Position numbers and translations under genes: made by a program. From Dehalobacterium sp040766325 (GTDB taxonomy: Bacteria; Bacillota; Dehalobacteriia; Dehalobacteriales; Dehalobacteriaceae): a DNA stretch of 64,000 bases. The notes under the pieces are model-generated. The model was not told the origin of the DNA and did no database searches. It saw only the letters and a program-made list of their open reading frames with translations. Shown here in pieces: positions 1 through 6,708 of this stretch; positions within the stretch are counted from its first letter, which is position 1; every line of letters begins with the position of its first letter. The stretch spans positions 1-64,000 of the forward strand of contig JAXGQR010000007.1 of NCBI GenBank assembly GCA_040766325.1, written 5' to 3'.

Positions 1-522
1 TGGCACCAAATTCGTCTTTACTGCATCTGTATGGATCCGATAGTTTATTTTTGTTAGGCTCCTTCTAATATTCCACTCCAACTGCCCCTGTTCTTGTTCT
101 TTTAGCCTTTGAAACTCCTTAATAAGGTATAGTTTAAATTCTACAGATACCCATGAGGCAAATTCAAAGGCGATATCTTTATGGGCATATGTACCGCCAT
201 ATCTGCCAGCCTTAGCCACTATCCCGATAGCATTTGTTGCATCAATCCAGTTTCCAGATGTAAGAACAAAGCTATTTAATCCTGCTTGGCTTTTAATGTA
301 CTCGAATTCGACTACATTAAAATTGGGGTTATTAAGCTTCTCCCATATACCTAAAAATTCAATAGTATTCCTATTTCTCAGCCAATTTTGTATTATGTAA
401 CCTGTTTTTTTCTCGTCTTTATATTTGGCAATATCTGTGATGGAAATATAATCTTCGTTATTTACGATATTGATGACAACTTCTCTTCCTTGTACATCTA
501 TTTTCCTATTTTTAACTTTCAT
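1..522 (-). CDS. KilA-N domain protein, partial (C-terminus off the left edge)
   Basis: An open frame of 174 codons runs from an ATG at 522 to the window edge without a stop, so the C-terminal part is missing. The N-terminus (MKVKNRKIDVQGREVVI) leads into the KilA-N signature: DYISITDIAKYKD near residue 25 and GRYGGTYAHKDIAFEFASW near residue 105. KilA-N is a DNA-binding fold of phage and bacterial regulators. Known context: KilA-N and RhuM proteins are often found inside type I restriction-modification loci, so hsd genes may lie to the left; this is inference. A RhuM gene is the next intact gene on the same strand. The domain call is firm; the cellular role is unknown. Confidence 0.85.
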   Translation of the reverse strand, partial: MKVKNRKIDVQGREVVINIVNNEDYISITDIAKYKDEKKTGYIIQNWLRNRNTIEFLGIWEKLNNPNFNVVEFEYIKSQAGLNSFVLTSGNWIDATNAIGIVAKAGRYGGTYAHKDIAFEFASWVSVEFKLYLIKEFQRLKEQEQGQLEWNIRRSLTKINYRIHTDAVKTNLVP

Positions 523-845
523 AGTTGTCACCTTTCTCTGTAGTGTTATTGAATCTACTCTTCTACATCCTGCATAGAGAATTTATTTTTCACTGCTTTT
601 ATGCTATATATTGTGGTCGGGTATCCATAAATAGCACATCGCTGCTTAACAACAAGAATTCCATAACAGTTGAATTCCCGGTTACATCTAATTCAATGGG
701 TTTAATCATTACCCTTCTCAAGTTTCCTTTGAGTACTCTTTACATGTTCAATAAAATCTCTCCTTCATTTTTATGCTACATATTGTGGTTTAAAGCTGTA
801 GACCATACTCTTGGCTCGCCCGATTATCAGGTAGGGATAAAAAAT

Positions 846-915
846 GGTGAACCTTCAGTTTGAACTATTCGGAATTTCCTAATAGTTGCTTCCTCTTGAA
901 GTTCGTGATCAGAGT
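846..915 (-). pseudogene. remnant of a second rhuM copy
   Basis: The minus strand encodes a short stretch (YSDHELQEEATIRKFRIVQ followed by TEGS) that matches an internal segment of the intact rhuM gene at 1296-2357 (YSDGELAEVATIRKFRIVQ, TEGS) but has no gene around it. It is joined at about 913 to a 47-base block that in the intact copy lies just upstream of the rhuM start. The simplest reading is a tandem duplication of rhuM followed by deletion of most of one copy. Confidence 0.7.
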
Positions 916-986
916 ATGCATATTTAGAACCAAGTGGCTTATCCCATCTACATGTTGCACAACAAACTTAATTCTTGACATCTCTT
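913..986. repeat. direct repeat, copy 1 (second copy at 2379-2452)
   Basis: Bases 913-959 are identical over 47 nt to 2379-2425. After a short divergent step, 963-986 is again identical to the bases ending at 2452. Copy 2 lies directly upstream of the rhuM start; copy 1 lies next to the rhuM remnant. Confidence 0.9.
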
Positions 987-1263
987 ATGCTAAATATTGT
1001 GGTCTAAAGCCATAGACCATACTCACGGCTTCGCAGAAATTTGGGGTTTTTTGACATTTTTGTCATATCTTGCATAGGTTGTTTTCATCCTATGCTATAT
1101 ATTGTGTTTTCAATAAAAAAGTTTGCGTTTTCTTAGTTACATAGGAACAAAAGCCCTTAAACCTTGATTTTACTTGTTTTGCGGCTGTTCCTATCTTTTC
1201 GAGATAGGAACAAATCGGGTTTTTTCCTTATCATTCTGTATAAATAGATTTATTTCCTGCTTT

Positions 1264-1290
1264 CTTATCCCTTACACATAATCACGTCGA
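1264..1290. repeat. 27-nt direct repeat flanking rhuM, copy 1
   Basis: Identical over 27 nt to 2473-2499. Copy 1 sits 5 bp beyond the rhuM stop codon and copy 2 about 115 bp upstream of its start, so the gene is bracketed by direct repeats. Confidence 0.9.
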
Positions 1291-1295
1291 ATGAT

Positions 1296-2357
1296 TTATT
1301 GATTCCTTTTATTCGTCTGTTCTTCTAATTCCAATAAAAACCTATCGTAATCAGACATAAACAGTCTATCCTGCACAATACGGTACTTTTCAAACTCAGT
1401 TTCTGCATGGAGCTTTGCCCGCTCAGCACTAACCTTGCCTGCACCAATCAGCAGTTCATTGCCATTAAATTCTAAAAAGCCATCAAGTCGTTTCGCCCAA
1501 TCTTCCATACTCATAGGAATCTGCCGCTCGGCCTGCAACTCTGCATAATCAAGGTATAAAGAAACAATCCTTTCCAGATACGACATCTCTTTATCATTTA
1601 GATAGTTCTTTGCAATCGATACATCTGATTTTATGATCTTTCCATCCGGTGCAGATTCCCATGTTGTCAATCCCATGTGCTCTTTATTGGCATCTGCCCG
1701 CTCCACAATAAGTTCTGCTGCAGTATGTCTGTGAACTGCCCAGTGCATCTTGTTCTGCACAGTCTGAAAAAACTGTTTGGTAGTCTTGGCATTTTTATCA
1801 TAGTCGAATGCAGTAGCATAAAGATCTGTGATTTTCTGATAAAATTTACGTTCAGAAAGGCGTATCTCGCGGATATTTTGCAGCTGACGTTCAAAATATT
1901 CATCTGTAAACATATGTCCTTTTTTCAGGCGTTCCTTATCCATCGTCCAACCCTGAATGGTATAGTCTTTAACGATTTGTCCAGCCCATTTACGGAAACG
2001 TACAGCACGGTCGTTGTTAACCTTAAAACCGATTGCAATAATCATCTGCAGATTGTAATGAATAATTTCACGATTAACTTCTCGTGAACCTTCGGTTTGA
2101 ACTATCCGGAATTTCCGGATAGTTGCCACCTCGGCAAGCTCGCCATCTGAATAAATTTTTTTAATATGCTCATTGATAGTTCGAACGTCTACATCGTAAA
2201 GAGCCGCCATCATTTTTTGCGTTAGCCATATATTTTCATCTTCGTAGCGCATTTCCATGCTGTCATCATTATCTCCAACAGCTGCGACATATGTCAGATA
2301 TTCTGCTGCACTTGAGCGAATTGCAATATCATTTTTCTTTTTCACAAAATCACTCAC
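1296..2357 (-). CDS. rhuM: RhuM family protein
   Basis: 353 residues of the RhuM (virulence-associated, Fic-locus-like) family. The conserved N-terminal part contains ENIWLTQKMMAALYDVDVRT and IRKFRIVQTEGSREVNREI, followed by YNLQMIIAIGFKVNNDRAVR and FRKWA; this half resembles the DNA-binding modules of phage antirepressor-type proteins. The C-terminal half is helical and charged. The start used is a GTG at 2357 with no clear Shine-Dalgarno sequence; an ATG at residue 34 is possible because many relatives begin just before the RxEDExIWLTQ motif. Biochemical activity of RhuM is not established; relatives often sit in type I restriction-modification operons. The gene is bracketed by 27-nt direct repeats and by the paired-motif arrays. 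Confidence 0.85.
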   Translation of the reverse strand: MSDFVKKKNDIAIRSSAAEYLTYVAAVGDNDDSMEMRYEDENIWLTQKMMAALYDVDVRTINEHIKKIYSDGELAEVATIRKFRIVQTEGSREVNREIIHYNLQMIIAIGFKVNNDRAVRFRKWAGQIVKDYTIQGWTMDKERLKKGHMFTDEYFERQLQNIREIRLSERKFYQKITDLYATAFDYDKNAKTTKQFFQTVQNKMHWAVHRHTAAELIVERADANKEHMGLTTWESAPDGKIIKSDVSIAKNYLNDKEMSYLERIVSLYLDYAELQAERQIPMSMEDWAKRLDGFLEFNGNELLIGAGKVSAERAKLHAETEFEKYRIVQDRLFMSDYDRFLLELEEQTNKRNQ

Positions 2358-2378
2358 TTCATCATTTAGATTATACTA

Positions 2379-2452
2379 AGTATGCATATTTAGAACCAAG
2401 TGGCTTATCCCATCTACATGTTGCATACCAAACTTAATTCTTGACATCTCTT
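2379..2452. repeat. direct repeat, copy 2 (first copy at 913-986)
   Basis: Perfect 47-nt match (2379-2425) to 913-959, with a further 24-nt match ending at 2452. It lies 22 bp upstream of the rhuM start and so probably belongs to its promoter region. Confidence 0.9.
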
Positions 2453-2568
2453 CTGCTACATCTTGTGTTTTGCTTATCCCTTACACATAATCACGTCGAT
2501 TAATTTAATGTCTTACTACATCTTGCATAAATTTTTTATTTTCTTTCATTTTTATGCTACATATTGTG
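2414..2568. repeat. array of paired 12-bp motifs, right part
   Basis: Four further copies of the 12-mer: CTACATGTTGCA (2414), CTACATCTTGTG (2456), CTACATCTTGCA (2516), CTACATATTGTG (2557). They form two pairs spaced 42 and 41 bp. The last is followed by TGGTCG...CGACCA, the same hairpin position as at 990 with one base pair exchanged. The 27-nt repeat copy 2 (2473-2499) lies between the two pairs. Confidence 0.6.
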
Positions 2569-2600
2569 GTCGGTATCCATCGACCATACTCACGGCTTGA

Positions 2601-2770
2601 GTCAAGTCCAAATTAGTGTGTAAATTCCCTCGGCAACACGAAGGATATCCCTTTGGGCGCTTTGGTTTGGTATGTTGTAATGATGTGATCTCGGACACTT
2701 TTAGCACTTTCCAGGTCAACGGCTTCGTAAAGCTTGTGTAGATCTGGGGTGATTCATCTAGTATTGTCTT
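2601..2770 (-). pseudogene. IS256-family transposase remnant with one IS end
   Basis: The minus strand reads TPDLHKLYEAVDLESAKSVR then DHIITTYQTKAPKG, which resembles the IS256 (mutator) transposase segment before its conserved C-terminus, and then jumps to ISFVLPREFTH and a stop. Upstream codons carry stops. The adjacent bases at about 2601-2627 (GAGTCAAGTCCAAATTAGTG and TGTAAA) resemble an IS256-type terminal inverted repeat. Only one end and about 50 codons survive. From 2771 to 3147 no gene is seen; that stretch contains only the terminator hairpin at 2876-2934. Confidence 0.5.
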
Positions 2771-2875
2771 CCGTAAAAACTTCCCCCTCGATTATGAATA
2801 TTTAGGTGCATCAGATTATCTTTGTTCTTAATTTATGTATCTAAATCGGCTGCATCATCCTTTTGCCGTAAACTC

Positions 2876-2934
2876 ACAAAAAAGCCCTTTTGGCCCCAAT
2901 AGTTAGCAACCAACCTAACTAAAGCCGAAAAGGG
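2876..2934 (-). terminator. rho-independent terminator of the moaE transcript
   Basis: A long imperfect stem: GCCCTTTTGGC (2884-2894) pairs with GCCGAAAAGGGC (2923-2934), and inside it TAGTTAG (2900-2906) pairs with CTAACTA (2915-2921). On the minus strand the stem is followed by a T run (plus-strand A run at 2876-2883). It lies downstream of moaE. Confidence 0.65.
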
Positions 2935-3147
2935 CGTAATTCTGCCTGTTTTACCTACCTAACTTGCTTTATGTCCCATACTTGCCCTGAAACCATATTC
3001 CGCTAACATTAGATAAATCTTTTCACACACAACAGTTTATACCGAAGATTTTATAATGTAAAATAGCATATTCTTCATTATACCATAATTTTTGGTTATT
3101 CTCTTGTTAATTCTTATTAATTCTTCATTATTTGACAAATAAATTAT

Positions 3148-3555
3148 CTATTTTATTTCTCTTTCCGTAACACATTCCTTTTTAATTTTTCCCACCAAAA
3201 ACTGCAAGGCATCAATGACATGAGGCCTGATATCACCGCCAATCAAGACATACATGATATCATCCCCCACCTCCAGCCGTCCTTCGTTGAGCCACACCTT
3301 GACACAAAAGATCCCCGGCATTTGATAAGTCTCCTCAATCACCTGCTCCACCTTGACCGGATCATAGGAAAATTCCATGCCTATAACGCGAGAACCGTCA
3401 TCAATCCCTTCCCGCACCTGGGCCTTGGGCGTTTGGCGCACAATGCCGTTATGAACCAAAAACATCCCTTCTTTTCCCGCATGACCGTCGGCTTTGGCTT
3501 CTTGGAGCCAGGCATCAATGGAGGGCGGCGTTTTTTTCGTTTTTTCACTGGTCAT
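3148..3555 (-). CDS. moaE: molybdopterin synthase catalytic subunit-like protein (MoaE family)
   Basis: 135 residues. MoaE is the large subunit of molybdopterin synthase, which converts precursor Z (cPMP) to molybdopterin with sulfur carried by MoaD. The sequence shows MoaE-type blocks: MFLVHNGIVRQTPKAQVREG, VIGMEFSYDPVKVEQVIEE, VKVWLNEGRLEVGDDIMYVL and GGDIRPHVIDALQFLVGKIK with a Lys-rich end. Length is near the usual 140-150. ATG at 3555 has AGGAG about 10 bp upstream. No other moa gene is nearby; it lies about 100 bp downstream of the DnaD-like gene on the same strand and may share its transcript, which would be an odd partnership. Confidence 0.8.
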   Translation of the reverse strand: MTSEKTKKTPPSIDAWLQEAKADGHAGKEGMFLVHNGIVRQTPKAQVREGIDDGSRVIGMEFSYDPVKVEQVIEETYQMPGIFCVKVWLNEGRLEVGDDIMYVLIGGDIRPHVIDALQFLVGKIKKECVTEREIK

Positions 3556-3660
3556 AAATTAATCCGCTCCTGACAATTTAAAATTTTGGGGGCAACCAAT
3601 AGACCTTGCCCTAATTATACCGCAGAAGGGCACGTGCACAACAGTGGTTTTAGGGTTTCC

Positions 3661-4446
3661 CTAGAGCACATAAAGCCCGGCATACTTATCTTTTGTGGCC
3701 TGGGAAACCAGCGGCGGGGTGCGCCCTTTAGCCCTTTGTTTGCGCCGCTTTTCGTACTCCTGCACCTCAAAAAGGGTGCAAAGATGCGCCTTCTCCCACT
3801 CCCGAAGAATTGCGTCGATGAAATTTAGGCGGCATACGCCTTTTAGCACGGCAATCTTTAGGGCTTCCTGGAGGATTTCTTCTCCGTGTTGCTCCTCCCA
3901 AGCGCGGATTTGGTCCAACTCCAATGGACTCATAGGGCGACCAAATTCCTTTTCCACCGCCGCTGCCGAAGCCGGCGCCGCTGTCTCCTTTTCCCGAGGA
4001 GTACCGGAATCCGGTTTAAAGGAATCCGGCATCAGGTTAAGGGAATCAGCAATCAGGTTAAAGGAATCAGCCGGAGTCGTTTCTGCCTTTTCTGGACTTG
4101 TCGCGAAATTACCCGATATTTCCGCAGGAGGAGGGATTACGCTTGCCACTTCATTTTTGTGGGGATTTTGATGCTTCTTAAAATTAATTACCCAGATATA
4201 GGATTTTCCCTCTACCTGATATCTTTGGATCAGGCCCTGATGATGCAGTTCTTGTAAGAGCTCGTCTACATCACAATCATCATAGGGCAAAATCTCCGCC
4301 TTGATTTTTTTGGGCCGATCCTCCAGGCGGCCTTCCCGATCGGCAATGGTCCACAGACCGGCAAAAAGAATGCGCCCCAAGGGTGGGACCTCGGACAAAG
4401 CGTCATTAAGAAAAAATCCCGGTTTAATATTACGAGAACGAGCCAT
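3661..4446 (-). CDS. DnaD-domain replication/phage-type protein
   Basis: 261 residues. The N-terminal ~100 residues (MARSRNIKPGFFLNDALSEV, GLWTIADREGRLEDRPKKIK, AEILPYDDCDVDELLQEL, YIWVINFKKHQNPHKNE) match the winged-helix half of phage replisome-organizer and DnaD-like proteins. The C-terminal part from about residue 165 (EKEFGRPMSPLELDQIRAWE to DAILREWEKA) is a DnaD domain, which in relatives helps load the replicative helicase. Between them is a low-complexity linker with a tandem repeat (SFNLIADSLNLMPDSFKPDS). It lies downstream of a small HTH gene and an SOS-box promoter, so a prophage origin is likely. Confidence 0.8.
   Translation of the reverse strand: MARSRNIKPGFFLNDALSEVPPLGRILFAGLWTIADREGRLEDRPKKIKAEILPYDDCDVDELLQELHHQGLIQRYQVEGKSYIWVINFKKHQNPHKNEVASVIPPPAEISGNFATSPEKAETTPADSFNLIADSLNLMPDSFKPDSGTPREKETAAPASAAAVEKEFGRPMSPLELDQIRAWEEQHGEEILQEALKIAVLKGVCRLNFIDAILREWEKAHLCTLFEVQEYEKRRKQRAKGRTPPLVSQATKDKYAGLYVL
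4008..4075. repeat. ~18-bp tandem repeat inside the DnaD-like gene
   Basis: The unit GGAATCnGGnTnAGGTTAA recurs about three and a half times (GGAATCCGGTTTAAAGG, GGAATCCGGCATCAGGTTAA, GGAATCAGCAATCAGGTTAA, GGAATCAGCCGG). It encodes the linker between the two domains. Such linkers vary in repeat number among phage replication genes. Confidence 0.75.
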
Positions 4447-4486
4447 ATGTATCTTCCTCCTTCCAAAATTTCGGGCAAAAAAGAAA

Positions 4487-4687
4487 CTACCCTTGATGGT
4501 AGTTTTCTTCGAGAAATTTGCGAATTTCTCTTAATGAGAATCGTTTGTGTCCCCCTACCGTAGTATAATGCGGGAGAAAACCATCGCGACACCAGCGGCG
4601 CAGGGTCTTGGCGGTGACCCCGAGCATTTTGCATGCAGTTGAGGTATTTATCAGATCCTCCCCCAGATCCATGCTTTGATCTGTCAT
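4487..4687 (-). CDS. small MerR/excisionase-type HTH protein
   Basis: 66 residues. The core INTSTACKMLGVTAKTLRRW followed by CRDGFLPHYTTVGGHKRFS and LREIRKFL is the MerR-like winged helix-turn-helix used by excisionases and small phage regulators (helix-turn-helix, then the T.GGHRRF wing). No catalytic or effector domain follows. It begins about 55 bp downstream of a strong promoter and an SOS box and ends 40 bp before the DnaD-like gene, so the two are probably co-transcribed. Role inferred: DNA-binding control or excision factor of a degenerate prophage. Confidence 0.8.
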   Translation of the reverse strand: MTDQSMDLGEDLINTSTACKMLGVTAKTLRRWCRDGFLPHYTTVGGHKRFSLREIRKFLEENYHQG

Positions 4688-4742
4688 TTGGTTTTGTGAG
4701 TTGTCCTTTTTTTCCGAAGCCTTGATATCGATCCCCTCCTTT

Positions 4743-4793
4743 TGAACGTGTGTTCGGTAATTTAATTCTATCGAATATTTGTTCCGCTGTCAA
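4743..4793 (-). promoter_or_regulatory. sigma-A promoter with LexA-like (SOS) box
   Basis: On the minus strand TTGACA (4788-4793) and TAGAAT (4765-4770) are separated by 17 bp. Between the -10 and the gene lies CGAACACACGTTCA (4743-4756), which fits the Firmicute LexA consensus CGAACRNRYGTTYC except at the last base. A weaker match (GGAACAAATATTCG, about 4772-4785) overlaps the spacer. It should drive the HTH and DnaD-like genes under SOS control. Confidence 0.75.
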
Positions 4794-4816
4794 GAGAATT
4801 TTTCCAAGGAAGGAAT

Positions 4817-4969
4817 CTACATCCTTTCTCTCAAGAATTCGATCACTTTGGCCAAGCCATTAATACTCTCGCTTAGAGAATCCAGTTTCTTCTCGATGCG
4901 AATGAGTAGATACGCCGAAATGGCAATGGGAAAGCCCACATTGCTGATGAGTGTAATCAATTCCTCCAT
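4817..4969 (-). CDS. yvrJ: YvrJ family small membrane protein
   Basis: 50 residues from ATG at 4969 (GGAGGGAGC just upstream) to TAG at 4817-4819. The sequence starts MEELITLISNVGFPIAISAY and continues LLIRIEKKLDSLSESINGLA, which is the YvrJ pattern: one membrane helix (about residues 8-23) followed by a charged amphipathic helix. The function of YvrJ is unknown; its shape resembles BhlA/UviB-type holin-like peptides. It follows the amidase gene by 11 bp, so the two form a pair, and it is the last gene of the DUF1659-DUF2922-amidase cluster. Confidence 0.85.
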   Translation of the reverse strand: MEELITLISNVGFPIAISAYLLIRIEKKLDSLSESINGLAKVIEFLRERM

Positions 4970-4980
4970 GCTCCCTCCTC

Positions 4981-5751
4981 CTAAATTAGCTGCCAGTTGC
5001 TAATTACTTGTGACTGTACTTTGGCAATTTCGCGTAGCATCTTATCTTGTCTTAATAACCCTTCCTCCGGGGCATTGCTGATAAAGCCGTTTTCTACCAG
5101 AAAGACCAAGGGAATACCGCCCTCCTGGGTGACCTTGAGCACGGTGAGCTTTTGCACCTTGGCCCCGCGATTTTTGGTTTTTAAGACCCGGGCCACCTCC
5201 CGGGCCAGCTCCGCCGCCTTGTCCTTCGTCTTGGGTAAAGCGGCGCTGTAGAAAACCTCTACCCCTCTGGCCGCACGGTTTTCGGCAGCATTGAGATGCT
5301 GGGAAATAAAGATATCCGCGCCCCACTTCAGGGCTGCCCGGCCCCGATCTTTAAGATCGACAAACCGATCCTCGGCCCGGCTAAGTTGCACGTGGAATTT
5401 TCCCGTCATCTCCAATTCCTCTTTTAGATATTGGCTAAGGGTCAAGGTCAAATCCTTCTCCCGGGTACCTCTAGGCCCCATGGCCCCCGGATCTTTTCCT
5501 CCGTGGCCGGGATCGATAAAAACCTTATATTTTTCCAGCGCCTTGATGTTGACATATTCTTTAAAAACCCAGCCAATGGTGTCGCTAAAAATAACCTTAA
5601 ACCATTTTTGGCGCTCCCCCAGTACGGCAAGCTCTATCCCCGCCGGGGCGATGCCCAAGAGACTACTTTGGTCATGTGGCTCTTTTCGCACCTTGAGGTC
5701 GATCTTGGGGGTCACGGTTTTGACGCGGCTGATTTTCGTTTCGTCTTTCAT
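4981..5751 (-). CDS. SH3-domain N-acetylmuramoyl-L-alanine amidase without signal peptide
   Basis: 256 residues. Residues about 10-72 form a bacterial SH3 domain (KVRKEPHDQSSLLGIAPAG, KWFKVIFSDTIGWVFKEYV). Residues 75-255 form an Amidase_3 domain: IDPGHGGKDPGAMGP with the first zinc ligand His, ISQHLNAAENR with another, and FLVENGFISN with the catalytic Glu. It cleaves the lactyl-Ala bond of peptidoglycan. There is no signal peptide or membrane segment, unlike the chromosomal amidase at 37347-38999, so export would need a holin-like helper. It is followed by yvrJ and preceded by DUF2922 and DUF1659 genes. Endolysin-like use is inference. Confidence 0.85.
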   Translation of the reverse strand: MKDETKISRVKTVTPKIDLKVRKEPHDQSSLLGIAPAGIELAVLGERQKWFKVIFSDTIGWVFKEYVNIKALEKYKVFIDPGHGGKDPGAMGPRGTREKDLTLTLSQYLKEELEMTGKFHVQLSRAEDRFVDLKDRGRAALKWGADIFISQHLNAAENRAARGVEVFYSAALPKTKDKAAELAREVARVLKTKNRGAKVQKLTVLKVTQEGGIPLVFLVENGFISNAPEEGLLRQDKMLREIAKVQSQVISNWQLI

Positions 5752-5826
5752 GTTTTTTCAACCCTTTTTTATTAATATATGCTTGTCCCCTCTTTTTGGT
5801 TTCTCCTCATAAGTGGGGTTTTTAAA

Positions 5827-5868
5827 ATGTCATTCTAAGGGCCCGGGTAAGAGCCCTCAAAATGACAT
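5827..5868 (-). terminator. hairpin between DUF2922 gene and amidase gene
   Basis: ATGTCATTCTAAGGGC (5827-5842) pairs with GCCCTCAAAATGACAT (5853-5868). On the minus strand the stem is followed by TTTTAAAAAC, so it can end the DUF1659-DUF2922 transcript or act as a partial terminator before the amidase gene. Confidence 0.55.
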
Positions 5869-5906
5869 CCTTTAGCAATGCCTAGCAGCCCTTACATGGT
5901 GCTGGC

Positions 5907-6137
5907 TTAGGCCGGATCATACATATCCGTGGTCACAGTATCGATGATTTTGGCGTCTTTCTTTTCCACCAGGTCGCCGCCGGTACTGAGAAAGATATTT
6001 TTAGCGATAATATCATCCATGGCGGCTGTGATCTCGCCCTCGGTCAACCCCTCTTTGGGGTTATCAAAACTGAAGGACACTGTGGTGCCGGTTTCTGTAC
6101 CAAAGGACAAACGTAAGGTCTTTTTTGCTTCAGCCAT
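5907..6137 (-). CDS. DUF2922 family protein
   Basis: 76 residues. MAEAKKTLRLSFGTETGTTV and FSFDNPKEGLTEGEITAAMD match the DUF2922 family, small soluble proteins of Firmicutes with no known function. The family usually lies directly after a DUF1659 gene, as here (57 bp apart), with YvrJ and cell-wall genes close by. ATG at 6137 has AGGAG about 8 bp upstream. No signal peptide or membrane segment is visible. Confidence 0.85.
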   Translation of the reverse strand: MAEAKKTLRLSFGTETGTTVSFSFDNPKEGLTEGEITAAMDDIIAKNIFLSTGGDLVEKKDAKIIDTVTTDMYDPA

Positions 6138-6194
6138 CTATAATCACAACTCCTCTCCTAAAAATTTTTACCTTTTACAGCTTTTACAGACTTT

Positions 6195-6422
6195 TTACAC
6201 GCCGTCAGCCAGGTCGGTGTCGTCAATGCGAAAGACTGCGGCCAGGGTGTCGGCCAGAAGCTCGCTCAAAACCAGGGCGGTGTCAAAAACATCCTGATCC
6301 TGGGCGTCAACCTTGACGTTGTTGATGGTTTTGTTTTTGTACACCGGGTTGCCTTCCCCATCCACTCCGGTCTGAAAGCGCAGCCTCAATTTGCTGGTGA
6401 TCGGTGTTGCCACTACTGCCAC
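6195..6422 (-). CDS. DUF1659 family protein
   Basis: 75 residues from a GTG at 6422, chosen because AAAGGAGG lies 7 bp upstream and because the family begins at this point (M-AVVATPITSKLRLRFQTG, then DGEGNPVYKNKTINNVKV). A longer frame reaching to 6980 only reads antisense through repeat and kinase DNA and is not the gene. DUF1659 proteins are small, soluble and of unknown function and pair with DUF2922. It is the first gene behind the promoter and LexA-like box at 6453-6511. Confidence 0.85.
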   Translation of the reverse strand: MAVVATPITSKLRLRFQTGVDGEGNPVYKNKTINNVKVDAQDQDVFDTALVLSELLADTLAAVFRIDDTDLADGV

Positions 6423-6452
6423 AAAAATCCCTCCTTTTATTAAATCTTTCTT

Positions 6453-6511
6453 GGAACATTTGTTCCCCTGCAGGTTAATTTCATTATACTGAGAGGTGGG
6501 AGGAGTTGCAA
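6453..6511 (-). promoter_or_regulatory. sigma-A promoter with LexA-like box upstream of DUF1659 gene
   Basis: On the minus strand TTGCAA (6506-6511) and TATAAT (6483-6488) are 17 bp apart. Downstream, GGAACAAATGTTCC (6453-6466) fits CGAACRNRYGTTYC at every position except the first. The box lies in the leader, where a bound repressor could block transcription. Confidence 0.75.
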
Positions 6512-6580
6512 GGTGGGCTTTTGGGACAAATTGGATAAGGAGAGACAAGGGGGGCAAAGGTGGAGAAAGAAAAAGCCAGG

Positions 6581-6708
6581 GATTGCCGGGGGGACGATTG
6601 CCAGGGGGACGCGATTGCCAGGGGGACGGGGTTGGTGACAACTTTAAAAAGTTGTCACCAACCCCGTCCCCCTGGCAATCGTCCCCTGGCAACACTGGCA
6701 ACAGGCAA
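6581..6708. repeat. REP element cluster A (REPIN-type palindrome)
   Basis: The core 6613-6680 is an almost perfect palindrome: GATTGCCAGGGGGACGGGG followed by TTGGTGACAACTTT, then the inverted copy. Two truncated units (GATTGCCGGGGGGAC, GATTGCCAGGGGGAC) precede it and a decayed unit follows, ending at the stop codon of the first kinase gene. Confidence 0.9.

Larger units (their letters stand above)
563..1106. repeat. array of paired 12-bp motifs (CTACATMTTGYR), left part
   Basis: No gene is seen in 523-845 or 916-1295 except the rhuM remnant. The stretch holds a recurring 12-mer in one orientation: CTACATCCTGCA (563), CTATATATTGTG (604), TTACATGTTCAA (740, weak), CTACATATTGTG (776), CTACATGTTGCA (948), CTAAATATTGTG (990), TCATATCTTGCA (1063), CTATATATTGTG (1095). 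They fall in pairs spaced 41, 36, 42 and 32 bp. The second member of the pairs at 776 and 990 is followed by a small hairpin (TGGTCTA...TAGACCA at 990). Function unknown; see findings. Confidence 0.6.

Noticed and set aside
563..2568. CRISPR array or tandem antitoxin RNA (ToxIN-like) as the explanation of the repeats around rhuM
   Set aside because: The repeated units are short, imperfect and irregularly spaced, with no identical long repeats or regular spacers, and no cas or ToxN-like gene is visible.
4266..4793. A 175-codon frame over the HTH gene and the start of the DnaD-like gene
   Set aside because: It is a shadow in another frame; the two conserved proteins account for the same DNA and it shows no family features.
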